DNA from: Pseudomonadota bacterium
Lineage (GTDB): Bacteria; Pseudomonadota; Alphaproteobacteria; Rhizobiales; Rhizobiaceae
NCBI GenBank assembly: GCA_023387715.1
Contig: JAEWHQ010000132.1
Span: 1 to 13,012, forward strand
Reading direction: 5' to 3'
Length of the DNA stretch: 13,012 nucleotides
The notes under the pieces: model-generated
The model's database searches: none
Told to the model about the DNA's origin: nothing
The model's input: only the letters and a program-made list of their open reading frames with translations
Shown here: positions 1 through 6,070 of the stretch, piece after piece
Position numbering within the stretch: the first letter of the stretch is position 1
Layout: the number at the start of each line of letters is the position of its first letter
Made by a program: the position numbers and the translations under genes

Positions 1-1
1 T

Positions 2-52
2 GTCAGAACCGCCTCCGGCAAAATCCGCGACGGCTTCTCCATTATCGGATAA
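2..52 (+). CDS. C-terminal end of an acyl-adenylate-forming enzyme (partial)
   Basis: The frame from base 2 stays open for 16 codons and stops at TAA 50-52. It reads VRTASGKIRDGF and then a short tail. This matches the A10 motif P(K/R)TxSGKIxR near the C-terminus of the ANL superfamily (acyl-CoA synthetases and relatives), whose lysine, here encoded at 20-22, contacts the adenylate. The motif normally lies within about 10-25 residues of the end, so an early stop is expected. The rest of the gene lies left of the window, so substrate and exact family cannot be told. The call rests on one short motif. A chance match is possible but unlikely because the motif sits in the right place relative to the stop codon. 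Confidence 0.6.
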   Translation, partial: VRTASGKIRDGFSIIG

Positions 53-70
53 ATTCAAACATTTACCATC

Positions 71-89
71 ACGCGAGTTTTGCGTTTTT
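71..89 (+). terminator. Weak candidate intrinsic terminator after the left-edge gene
   Basis: A 6-bp stem with one G-U pair (71-76 with 80-85) and a 3-nt loop runs into five T residues (85-89). It lies 19 bases past the stop codon of the left-edge gene. The stem is short, so it could be coincidental. A second small inverted repeat (CTGGC 102-106 with GCCAG 115-119) follows but has no T-run. Confidence 0.35.
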
Positions 90-194
90 AGAGCCGTTAT
101 GCTGGCATGCCCACGCCAGTTAAAGGACCTATAAGGCTTTCTGCTGCCTTTTCGCAGATGCAGGCACCCCGTTTAAATCCCTATAAAAACAACA

Positions 195-204
195 TTATCT
201 ATAA
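195..204. promoter_or_regulatory. Distal BioR operator
   Basis: TTATCTATAA matches the published alphaproteobacterial BioR box, TTATMKATAA, exactly. BioR is a GntR-family repressor of biotin synthesis and uptake genes. This copy lies about 200 bp upstream of the bioY start and 183 bp from the identical proximal copy. Repression through both sites, or a second promoter here, is inference. Confidence 0.65.
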
Positions 205-235
205 AATATCGCTTTAAAATATATTTTCTAGTAGC

Positions 236-273
236 TTTATCACCGGTATGATAAATTTTTTATTTAAATAAAA
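236..273. repeat. Two AT-rich dyads between the BioR boxes
   Basis: TTTATCA (236-242) and TGATAAA (249-255) form a 7-bp inverted repeat around CCGGTA and are followed by six T residues. It overlaps a perfect 16-base palindrome of A and T at 258-273. The first could be a weak terminator or a protein-binding dyad. The second may simply reflect very AT-rich sequence. Apart from these dyads and the two BioR boxes, I see no gene in 53-405. Confidence 0.35.
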
Positions 274-377
274 CAGCTAGTTAACCCTAACCCATCAGCT
301 TTCCTCCACTTATTCATAAGGCACAGACTTGCTTTCTCATAAAAACTCATAACAGATATATAGATCGAAATTAGATT

Positions 378-387
378 TTATCTATAA
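378..387. promoter_or_regulatory. Proximal BioR operator of bioY
   Basis: A second exact TTATCTATAA ends 9 bases before the GGAG ribosome binding site (397-400) of bioY. In this position, bound BioR would overlap the transcription start or early leader, which fits direct repression when biotin is plentiful. No strong -35/-10 pair is obvious; TTGCTT (329-334) with the TATA-rich stretch at 355-362 is only a weak candidate. Confidence 0.85.
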
Positions 388-405
388 TTTACCTACGGAG
401 TGATT

Positions 406-972
406 ATGTCCCAAATCGAGATGCATGCGCCTTCAGGTTTCAGCCCTTTAAACCTTGATAGCCGCTCGCTGCCTGTACGTGCTGCCGCCGTTGTGTTCGG
501 TACATTCATTCTTGCACTCACCTCACAAGTTGAAGTGCCGATGATTCCGGTTCCAATCACGTTGCAAACCTTAGTTGTGCCATTGATCGGCGCGCTTTAC
601 GGCTGGCGCTTAGGTGCCATCACCGTTCTGGCATGGCTTGGTGAAGCTATGGCCGGTATGCCGGTTCTGGCTGGCGGCTCCGGTGGCATCATGGCTTTTG
701 CAGGCCCGACCGCCGGTTATCTGGCATCCTTCCCGATTATCGCAGCCCTCACCGGTTATCTGGCCGAACGAGGCTGGAATGGTAAGCGTGCAGGCTTTGC
801 CTTCGTTTCATTCCTTGCAGCCAATGCGCTTTGCCTTGTCATGGGCACACTCTGGCTCTCAAGCCTCATCGGCATGGAAAAAGCCATTGCCTTTGGCGCA
901 ACACCATTTTTGATCGGCGCGGTCATCAAATCCGCGTTGGGCGCAGCCATCCTTAAAGCTGCAAGCCGTTAA
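406..972 (+). CDS. bioY: Biotin transporter BioY (substrate-binding S component)
   Basis: BioY is the integral membrane protein that binds biotin. It acts alone or with BioM (ATPase) and BioN (transmembrane) as an energy-coupling-factor importer. The 188-residue product has about six hydrophobic segments from residue 24 onward. It carries the family pattern VPITLQTLVVPLIGALYG, followed by LAWLGEAMAGMPVLAGG and a FAGPTAGY loop. I chose ATG 406 because GGAG at 397-400 lies five bases upstream; an in-frame GTG at 400 would overlap that site. No bioM or bioN is seen here, so BioY either works alone or shares a remote module. The two BioR boxes upstream imply repression by biotin status. Identification is firm. 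Confidence 0.95.
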   Translation: MSQIEMHAPSGFSPLNLDSRSLPVRAAAVVFGTFILALTSQVEVPMIPVPITLQTLVVPLIGALYGWRLGAITVLAWLGEAMAGMPVLAGGSGGIMAFAGPTAGYLASFPIIAALTGYLAERGWNGKRAGFAFVSFLAANALCLVMGTLWLSSLIGMEKAIAFGATPFLIGAVIKSALGAAILKAASR

Positions 973-992
973 ATTTTCATATCATCGAAATA

Positions 993-1024
993 AACCCTAT
1001 CCGGCACATCTGCCGGATAGGGTT
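993..1024. repeat. Perfect 14-bp hairpin between bioY and the DUF1284 gene
   Basis: Bases 993-1006 are the exact reverse complement of 1011-1024, with a 4-base loop (CATC). Neither side has a T-run, so this is not a standard intrinsic terminator. It could stabilise the bioY 3' end, attenuate read-through, or be a protein-binding dyad. The downstream start codon is only 18 bases away, so it also lies in the leader of the next gene. Confidence 0.7.
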
Positions 1025-1041
1025 ACAGACTATATGGTTTC

Positions 1042-1479
1042 ATGACTATTCATCTGCGCGGCCATCATCTGCTTTGTATGCTGACCTATATCGGCAAGGG
1101 CTACACACCTTTTTTCGTCGAAAATTACGATCAGATCGCGGAAGCTTTAAGCCACGGCACCGTCATCACACTGGTCAACGGCCCCGATGATATTTGTGCA
1201 CCACTTTTGTGCGAAGATAATTGCCACTGCTACAATCAAAACGTCACCTTACGCGACCAAGCGGCACTGGAAGATATCAGCGCATTGCTGGGTGTGCGCC
1301 TGCAACAAGGCAGCAAATTCATCCTCAACAGCCAGTTATTGCAAAAGCTGCGTAACGCTTTTAGCGAGCATACAATCCGCTCTGCCTGCAAGGGCTGCGA
1401 ATGGGCAGAGCTTTGCACAGATATTGCACAAAACTCTGCTTACAAACATGTCAAAATACAATGCACCGACATGGCTTGA
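1042..1479 (+). CDS. DUF1284 family Cys-rich protein, function unknown
   Basis: The 145-residue product matches DUF1284 as I remember it, through the N-terminal signature HLRGHHLLCMLTYIGKGY and the GPDDIC block. Nine cysteines fall in clusters: C12; C52, C57, C61 and C63; C116, C119 and C125; and C141. The CxxCxxxxxC arrangement near residue 116 suggests a metal or iron-sulfur site, but this is inference and no biochemical role is known to me. ATG 1042 lacks a clear ribosome binding site. It lies 69 bases past the bioY stop, behind the 993-1024 hairpin, so it may be co-transcribed with bioY. A bidirectional terminator follows. The family assignment is good and the function is open. Confidence 0.85.
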   Translation: MTIHLRGHHLLCMLTYIGKGYTPFFVENYDQIAEALSHGTVITLVNGPDDICAPLLCEDNCHCYNQNVTLRDQAALEDISALLGVRLQQGSKFILNSQLLQKLRNAFSEHTIRSACKGCEWAELCTDIAQNSAYKHVKIQCTDMA

Positions 1480-1481
1480 AT

Positions 1482-1523
1482 AAAAAAAAGGCTGGTTACA
1501 GCATCCTGCAACCAGCCTTTTTT
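1482..1523. terminator. Bidirectional intrinsic terminator (DUF1284 / gapR)
   Basis: GGCTGGTT (1490-1497) pairs with AACCAGCC (1510-1517). Eight A residues (1482-1489) precede the stem and six T residues (1518-1523) follow it. It therefore terminates in both directions between convergent genes: DUF1284 on plus and gapR on minus. Confidence 0.85.
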
Positions 1524-1562
1524 CATGAATATCAGACCCTGTTTTTAAACAGGCGACATCAC

Positions 1563-1823
1563 TCAAGCCATACCAAGCGCATCCATATAAAGCTGGATCA
1601 TCGCTTCTTCTTCCTGACGCTCATGTTCTTCTTTTTTGCGCAGGCGAATGATGGTGCGAACAGCCTTGCTATCAAAGCCCGAACCTTTCAGCTCGGCATA
1701 AACTTCTTTGATATCGTCCCCGATGGTTTTCTTTTCTTCTTCCAGACGTTCAATACGCTCGATGAAAGAACGCAGCTGACCGACGGCTACCGTTTGTGCG
1801 GTTTCAGTTGTGATGTCATCCAC
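1563..1823 (-). CDS. gapR: Nucleoid-associated protein GapR (DUF2312/UPF0335)
   Basis: The 86-residue product carries the family core [19 protein letters not shown], then [27 protein letters not shown] and a C-terminal [13 protein letters not shown]. In Caulobacter, GapR forms clamps around overtwisted DNA ahead of replication and transcription and stimulates topoisomerases. The protein is charged and largely helical, consistent with a coiled-coil dimer at residues 15-50. The start is GTG at 1823-1821, with GGAG eight bases upstream on the minus strand; the nearby ATG is out of frame. Upstream, and also on the minus strand, is a 55-aa membrane protein gene. The last residues lie 40 bases from the shared terminator. 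Assignment is firm. Confidence 0.92.
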   Translation of the reverse strand: MDDITTETAQTVAVGQLRSFIERIERLEEEKKTIGDDIKEVYAELKGSGFDSKAVRTIIRLRKKEEHERQEEEAMIQLYMDALGMA

Positions 1824-1857
1824 AGGAGATACTCCAATTTATTAAAACAGGTGACTG

Positions 1858-1872
1858 ACTGCGACTCGCAGT
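1858..1872. repeat. 15-base dyad upstream of gapR
   Basis: ACTGCGACTCGCAGT is symmetric around its central base, with seven paired bases on each side. It lies 35 bases upstream of the gapR start codon, within the 90 bp between the small membrane protein gene and gapR. It could be an operator for a gapR promoter. I recognise no regulator. Confidence 0.45.
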
Positions 1873-1913
1873 GTGAATATTGTGCTTTTCGATGCCTGAC
1901 AGGGGCAAAATGG

Positions 1914-2081
1914 TCAAGGGTAACCACGCAATTGAATGCCCATTATCAAAGCCATTGTGCCAAGGGCGATCACCGCGATTTTCCAAAAATCGCTGCGGCG
2001 GCGTAAACCCGGCAAACCTAACGGCCTGAAAATATGCAAGATCATAATAATGATCAGCAAAGCAGGCAATATTTTGGACAT
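1914..2081 (-). CDS. Small two-helix membrane protein, function unknown
   Basis: This 55-residue reading frame starts at ATG 2081-2079 and stops at TGA 1916-1914. AAGGGG lies about six bases upstream of the start, a good ribosome binding site. The product has two hydrophobic segments, residues 4-18 and 35-49, joined by a loop reading FRPLGLPGLRRRSDFWK. The positive loop suggests a hairpin with both ends outside the cytoplasm, which is inference. I have an impression of similar short proteins with a PLGLPGLRRR..FWK loop in other Hyphomicrobiales but cannot name a family. It precedes gapR on the same strand by 90 bp and might share its transcript. The combination of ribosome site, helix pattern and ordered loop makes it a likely real gene. 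Confidence 0.7.
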   Translation of the reverse strand: MSKILPALLIIIMILHIFRPLGLPGLRRRSDFWKIAVIALGTMALIMGIQLRGYP

Positions 2082-2154
2082 CAGCGTCCCCTTAAACCAT
2101 TCATTTCATTTGCCCCGCTTTTGTCAAAGGAAGCTTAAGAAGAGCAAAGCATAG

Positions 2155-2188
2155 CCATAAAACGCTAAATTGATCTTAAGTTTTATGG
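2155..2188. promoter_or_regulatory. Inverted repeat upstream of prpE, possible operator
   Basis: CCATAAAAC (2155-2163) and GTTTTATGG (2180-2188) are exact reverse complements separated by 16 bases, 59 bases before the prpE start. The half-site centres are 25 bases apart. The geometry fits either an operator or a weak hairpin. The binding protein is unknown. No clear -35/-10 pair is visible in 2082-2247. Confidence 0.45.
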
Positions 2189-2247
2189 ACGGGGTAATCG
2201 AGATATGCCTAAGATCAGCAAAATCAGACTGTTTTGGGAGGAACAGA

Positions 2248-4164
2248 ATGGCATCGCAATACGGGGATATTTATTCCAACTGGCAGAAAAATCCGGAGCA
2301 ATTTTGGCACGAAGCTGCACAAAACGTGCATTGGTTCAAACCTTACGACAAAGTCTTTGACGCAAATCAGGGCGTTTATGGCCGCTGGTTTACCGGTGGT
2401 GAAACCAATACCTGCTATAATGCAATTGACCGTCACGTCGAACAAGGCCGCGGCAATCAGACCGCCATTATCTATGACAGTCCTGTCACCAACCAAAAGC
2501 GAAAAGTAACCTATGCGCAACTTCTGGAAGAAGTTGAAGCACTTGCGGCAGTGATGCAAGATCATGGCGTGGTCAAAGGGGACCGCGTGATCATCTACAT
2601 GCCGATGATTCCTGAAGCAGCCGTTTCCATGATGGCTTGCGCGCGTATCGGCGCTATTCATTCCGTTGTTTTTGGTGGTTTTGCCGCACATGAACTGGCA
2701 ACACGCATTGATGATGCTGCTCCCAAAATGATTATCGCCGCCTCCTGCGGTGTCGAACCTGGCCGCGTGGTGACCTATCAGGACATGCTCGACAAAGCGA
2801 TTGAGATGAGCCGCCATAAGGTTCAGCATTGCATTGTTTTGCAACGTCCCGAAAAAATACATATTCCGGTAGAAGGCCGCGACATCGATTATAAGCAAGC
2901 CGTTGATGCTGCTCGTGGCCGCCATGTGCCATGTGTGCCGGTTCTGGCAACTGACGGGCTTTACATCCTCTACACATCCGGCACCACGGGCGAGCCAAAA
3001 GGTGTCGTGCGTGACCACGGCGGCCATATGGTAGCGCTCACATGGTCGGTAGGTGCAGTTTACAGCATCAAACCGGGTGATGTTTTTTGGGTGGCTTCCG
3101 ATGTTGGCTGGGTTGTCGGCCATTCCTATATTATTTACGCCCCGCTTTTCATCGGTGCGACCACAGTCATCTATGAAGGCAAACCTGTCGGCACCCCCGA
3201 TGCAGGCGCCTTCTGGCGGGTGATGTCCGAATATAATGTCCGCATCATGTTCACTGCACCAACAGCTTTACGCGCAATTAAAAAAGAAGATCCGGAAGGT
3301 TTGCTCGTTAAGAAATATGATCTTTCCAAGCTGGATTGCATGTTTCTGGCCGGAGAGCGCGCCGACCCCGACACCGTAAAATGGGCAGAAAATATTCTGA
3401 ATGTGCCGGTGATCGACCATTGGTGGCAGACCGAAACTGGCTGGGCAATCGCTGCCAATCCGCTTGGACTTGGCAAAATGCCAACCAAATACGGCTCACC
3501 AACGGTTGGCATGCCGGGCTACGATATTCGCGTGGTGGATGATGGCGGCCATGAGGTCAAACGCGGCGAACTCGGCAATGTGCTGATCAAGCTGCCTCTG
3601 CCACCCGGCTGCCTGGTCACGCTTTGGAATGCAGAGGAACGCTTCCGCAAATCTTATCTCGACGAGTTTGAAGGCTATTATAAAACCTCCGATGCCGGCT
3701 ATATGGACGAAGACAACTATGTCTATATCATGAGCCGTACCGATGACATCATCAATGTGGCAGGCCACCGCCTTTCCACCGGCGCGATGGAAGAAATTAT
3801 CTCCGGCCATCCTGATGTCGCCGAATGTGCGGTCGTTGGTATTGCCGACACATTAAAAGGTCAGGTGCCATGCGGTTTTCTGGTGCTGAAAGCCAATGTT
3901 GACAGGCCGGAAAGCGTCATTGAGGCTGAATGTATTGAGCGTGTCCGCAGTGAAATCGGCCCTGTGGCTTCTTTCCGTTTAGCACTTGTTATCAAACGTC
4001 TGCCGAAAACCCGCTCAGGCAAAATTCTGCGTTCCACCATCCAGAAAATTGCGGATGGTGAACCGTGGAGAATGCCGGGCACTATTGATGATCCGGCAAT
4101 CCTTGATGAAATCACCGATGCTTTGCGTGACCGCAAAATCGGCAATGCCTGTCAGGCCGCTTAA
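2248..4164 (+). CDS. prpE: Propionate-CoA ligase (propionyl-CoA synthetase), AMP-forming
   Basis: PrpE activates propionate with ATP and CoA to propionyl-CoA, AMP and pyrophosphate in the cytoplasm; many homologues also take acetate. The 638-residue length is typical. It has the adenylation motif YTSGTTGEPKG (242-252), the PrpE-type GERADPDTVKW (369-379), the WWQTETGW core (392-399), the TSDAG aspartate (D482), R497 in the hinge/TDDIINVAGHR region and the catalytic lysine K592 in PKTRSGKI. That is the number I recall for the Salmonella PrpE lysine that is acetylated. ATG 2248 is set by GGGAGGA at 2236-2242; the frame stays open to 2170 upstream but has no ribosome site there. No other propionate genes are present. 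A related acetyl-CoA synthetase is the main alternative. Confidence 0.92.
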   Translation: MASQYGDIYSNWQKNPEQFWHEAAQNVHWFKPYDKVFDANQGVYGRWFTGGETNTCYNAIDRHVEQGRGNQTAIIYDSPVTNQKRKVTYAQLLEEVEALAAVMQDHGVVKGDRVIIYMPMIPEAAVSMMACARIGAIHSVVFGGFAAHELATRIDDAAPKMIIAASCGVEPGRVVTYQDMLDKAIEMSRHKVQHCIVLQRPEKIHIPVEGRDIDYKQAVDAARGRHVPCVPVLATDGLYILYTSGTTGEPKGVVRDHGGHMVALTWSVGAVYSIKPGDVFWVASDVGWVVGHSYIIYAPLFIGATTVIYEGKPVGTPDAGAFWRVMSEYNVRIMFTAPTALRAIKKEDPEGLLVKKYDLSKLDCMFLAGERADPDTVKWAENILNVPVIDHWWQTETGWAIAANPLGLGKMPTKYGSPTVGMPGYDIRVVDDGGHEVKRGELGNVLIKLPLPPGCLVTLWNAEERFRKSYLDEFEGYYKTSDAGYMDEDNYVYIMSRTDDIINVAGHRLSTGAMEEIISGHPDVAECAVVGIADTLKGQVPCGFLVLKANVDRPESVIEAECIERVRSEIGPVASFRLALVIKRLPKTRSGKILRSTIQKIADGEPWRMPGTIDDPAILDEITDALRDRKIGNACQAA

Positions 4165-4176
4165 ATCAACACATGT

Positions 4177-4210
4177 AAAAAGCCGCCTGCAATCATGCAA
4201 GGCGGCTTTT
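4177..4210. terminator. Bidirectional intrinsic terminator (prpE / DUF1244)
   Basis: AAAAGCCGCC (4178-4187) pairs with GGCGGCTTTT (4201-4210). TGCA/TGCA extends the stem past a single bulged A, with an ATCA loop. A and T tracts on the two sides serve both convergent genes. Confidence 0.88.
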
Positions 4211-4229
4211 AATAAGCGACAATCAAGCC

Positions 4230-4535
4230 TTAATGATCGTGGTTTTTCGCTGCAAAAACTTGTTTTTGCGCATCCGTTGCTTCCGTTTGATAGCGTGATT
4301 TCCACTCATCAAATGGCATACCGTAAATAATTGCGCGCGCTTCGTCTTTGCTCAGACTAATTTCTTTTTCTTCAGCCGCGTCTTTATACCAGTTTGCCAA
4401 ACAGTTGCGGCAGAAACCGGCCAAATTCATCATGTCGATATTTTGCACATCTGTATGCTCACGCAAATGCTGAACCAACCGACGAAACGCTGCCGCTTCC
4501 AATTCAACCTGTGTCTGATCATCAATTTTCGACAT
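4230..4535 (-). CDS. DUF1244 family protein, function unknown
   Basis: The 101-residue product belongs to the DUF1244 family as I remember it. The most recognisable stretch is MMNLAGFCRNCLANWY (35-50), with a CxxC pair at C42 and C45, followed by a charged segment and YGMPFDEWKSRYQ (71-83). The cysteine pair could bind metal, which is inference. ATG 4535-4533 is chosen because GAGGAGG lies about seven bases upstream; the open frame continues further but has no such site. That ribosome site is in and next to the end of the upstream FGase gene, 10 bases away, so the two are co-transcribed. It ends at the terminator shared with prpE. Family assignment is good and function is unknown. Confidence 0.88.
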   Translation of the reverse strand: MSKIDDQTQVELEAAAFRRLVQHLREHTDVQNIDMMNLAGFCRNCLANWYKDAAEEKEISLSKDEARAIIYGMPFDEWKSRYQTEATDAQKQVFAAKNHDH

Positions 4536-4545
4536 TTCTGCCTCC

Positions 4546-5331
4546 TCAAACCGGATCGGTACGTGATCCGAAAAACTGAACTTGCTGCATTTCCGGCAGC
4601 TGATTAAGTGCTGCAAGCATCGGCGCCAAACGTGCCGCCCATTGATCTGTGCCTGCATGATCAGCAATCAAATCCTGCCGAACCTCAATCAAAATATGCG
4701 GATAGCCTTTAGATGTTGCATGTTTGAACATCGCATCATTGCGCAAGGCACCATCATAAGGCTCATTATCACCGGTAATCAGTAAATGCTCGGCACGCAG
4801 CATTTCCAATAATGGGCGCAGTGCCCTGTCATCTTTATCCCAAAGCAGGCCGCAATGCCATGGCCGCGCTTTACCGCGCCACACCGGCGTATAAGAATGA
4901 ATGGAAACAATAAAAGGCGCGCGCCCGCTTTCGCCACGCACATCATCCACCAAAGCCGAAACCTGATCATGATAAGGGCGATAAAATGCATTGAGCCGCG
5001 TTTCGCGCTCCTGTGCACCCATCGGATAATTACCCGGTATAACCGCCCCATCCGACAATTGCATAATCAGCGTCGGATCATCTTCGCCGCGGTTGGGATC
5101 AATCAACAATCTTGAAAATCCGCCCAGCACGGCAGGCGCATCAAGCTTTTCCGCCAGTTTGCGCGTCAGCTCTGCAACGCCGATATCATAAGCGATATGG
5201 CGGTCAAATTGTGCGGCCTCCAGCCCCAAACTGCCGTAAGCTTCAGGCAAGGCACGGCTGGCATGATCCGCAGTCAATAAAAGTCCTGATTTTTTATTAC
5301 CGTCAATCAGTTCAAAAGGTGCAAAAGACAT
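4546..5331 (-). CDS. N-formylglutamate amidohydrolase family protein
   Basis: The 261-residue product belongs to the FGase family, metal-dependent enzymes that in the Hut pathway release formate from N-formyl-L-glutamate. Conserved blocks are TADHASRALP (20-29), DRHIAYD (43-49), LLIDPNRGEDD (75-85), SIHSYTPVWRG (143-153) and ILIEVRQDLI (213-222). The histidines and aspartates in these blocks are the likely metal ligands by family analogy. No histidine-degradation gene is nearby; the partner is DUF1244, so this looks like the stand-alone alphaproteobacterial form and its true substrate may differ. ATG 5331-5329 has GAAGG and GGAA upstream. There is no signal peptide. Calling it hutG would overreach. 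Confidence 0.85.
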   Translation of the reverse strand: MSFAPFELIDGNKKSGLLLTADHASRALPEAYGSLGLEAAQFDRHIAYDIGVAELTRKLAEKLDAPAVLGGFSRLLIDPNRGEDDPTLIMQLSDGAVIPGNYPMGAQERETRLNAFYRPYHDQVSALVDDVRGESGRAPFIVSIHSYTPVWRGKARPWHCGLLWDKDDRALRPLLEMLRAEHLLITGDNEPYDGALRNDAMFKHATSKGYPHILIEVRQDLIADHAGTDQWAARLAPMLAALNQLPEMQQVQFFGSRTDPV

Positions 5332-5608
5332 AAAAATTCCGGCCTTCTTTTATCCAATTTTATTTTGATCATACAGATAGTTGAAAAATTGTCTTGTTAT
5401 GACCGCTCAGCTCGCATAAAAGTTGAATCTAATCGATTTATGCTGTGACATGGCTATGATATGAACGCAATGACCTGTTTACTAAGCGCTATTAAGTCTT
5501 TGGTTGTGCACGTTGACATCCCATGCGAAACTGCCGAAAAGAGAGCATCAAAAGATGAATTTTCCAAGCGTAGCAACCAGTCAATTGCGCGCTGAAAGGT
5601 TTCGTTGA
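5332..5608. other. 277-bp divergent intergenic region
   Basis: This separates the minus-strand FGase gene from the plus-strand DUF1036-pyk pair. For FGase, TATGAT (5373-5368) preceded by AAGACA (5395-5390) with a 16-base spacer is a fair promoter candidate. For pyk, TTGACA lies at 5513-5518 but lacks a good -10 box at the right distance. Two short open frames (5461-5595, 44 codons; 5555-5608, 17 codons) run toward DUF1036. Neither is convincing as a gene. Confidence 0.4.
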
Positions 5609-6070
5609 ATGCGACTTTCACACTTTTTAGCTTTATTTGCAGGTACAGGCCTTATGGCAACGGCGCTGATGGGCGTCGAAGCACGCGCAGATTTCCGCGT
5701 CTGTAATGCCACACAAAATCTGGTCGGCGTTTCTATCGGCTACCGTGCAAAAAGCGGCTGGGTCACAGAAGGCTGGTGGCACGTCAATGCGTCCAGCTGC
5801 AAAACATTGATCGAAGGACCTTTGTCATCAAGATATTACTATCTTTATGCAGAAGATGCTGAAGGTGGTGGTCGCTGGGATGGCAAAGTGAATATGTGCG
5901 TGGCCGAAAAAGAATTTCGGATCAATGGCGTGGAAGAATGTCTCTCACGCGGATTCCAGCGCGCAGGTTTTCAGGAATATGACACAGGCGAACAATCGAG
6001 CTGGATGGTCCAGCTGACTGATGAGACACCGCCTGAAACTCCTACAGTAACAGGAACATCCAATCCATGA
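5609..6070 (+). CDS. DUF1036 family secreted protein
   Basis: The 153-residue precursor begins with a signal peptide: MR, a hydrophobic stretch to about residue 22, then EARA and cleavage likely after A27. The mature part starts DFRVCN, the entry to the DUF1036 domain, with the aromatic WVTEGWW motif (51-57), a YYYLYAED block (76-83) and a GFQRAGF segment (115-121). Four cysteines (C32, C64, C97, C111) could form two disulfides in the periplasm. The C-terminal 20 residues are rich in Pro and Thr and probably disordered. The stop codon overlaps the pyk start (ATGA at 6067-6070), so translation is likely coupled. Family and export are well supported. Function is unknown. Confidence 0.88.
   Translation: MRLSHFLALFAGTGLMATALMGVEARADFRVCNATQNLVGVSIGYRAKSGWVTEGWWHVNASSCKTLIEGPLSSRYYYLYAEDAEGGGRWDGKVNMCVAEKEFRINGVEECLSRGFQRAGFQEYDTGEQSSWMVQLTDETPPETPTVTGTSNP

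Noticed and set aside
1401..2006. A 201-codon plus-strand frame spanning the terminator and gapR
   Set aside because: It runs through an intrinsic terminator and antisense to gapR, with a Phe/His/Cys-rich composition and no family similarity.
1936..2154. A 72-codon plus-strand frame opposite the small membrane protein
   Set aside because: It has no ribosome site. The minus-strand frame in the same place has a good ribosome site and an orderly membrane protein pattern, so it is the better reading.
2224..3123. A 299-codon open frame on the minus strand inside prpE
   Set aside because: It is fully antisense to a strongly identified gene, has a composition rich in His, Cys and Asn unlike a real protein, and matches no family. 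Long antisense frames are common opposite GC-biased codons.
5461..5595. A 44-codon plus-strand frame upstream of DUF1036
   Set aside because: There is no ribosome site before ATG 5461 or the in-frame ATG 5470, and no family resemblance. A leader-peptide role cannot be excluded but nothing supports it.
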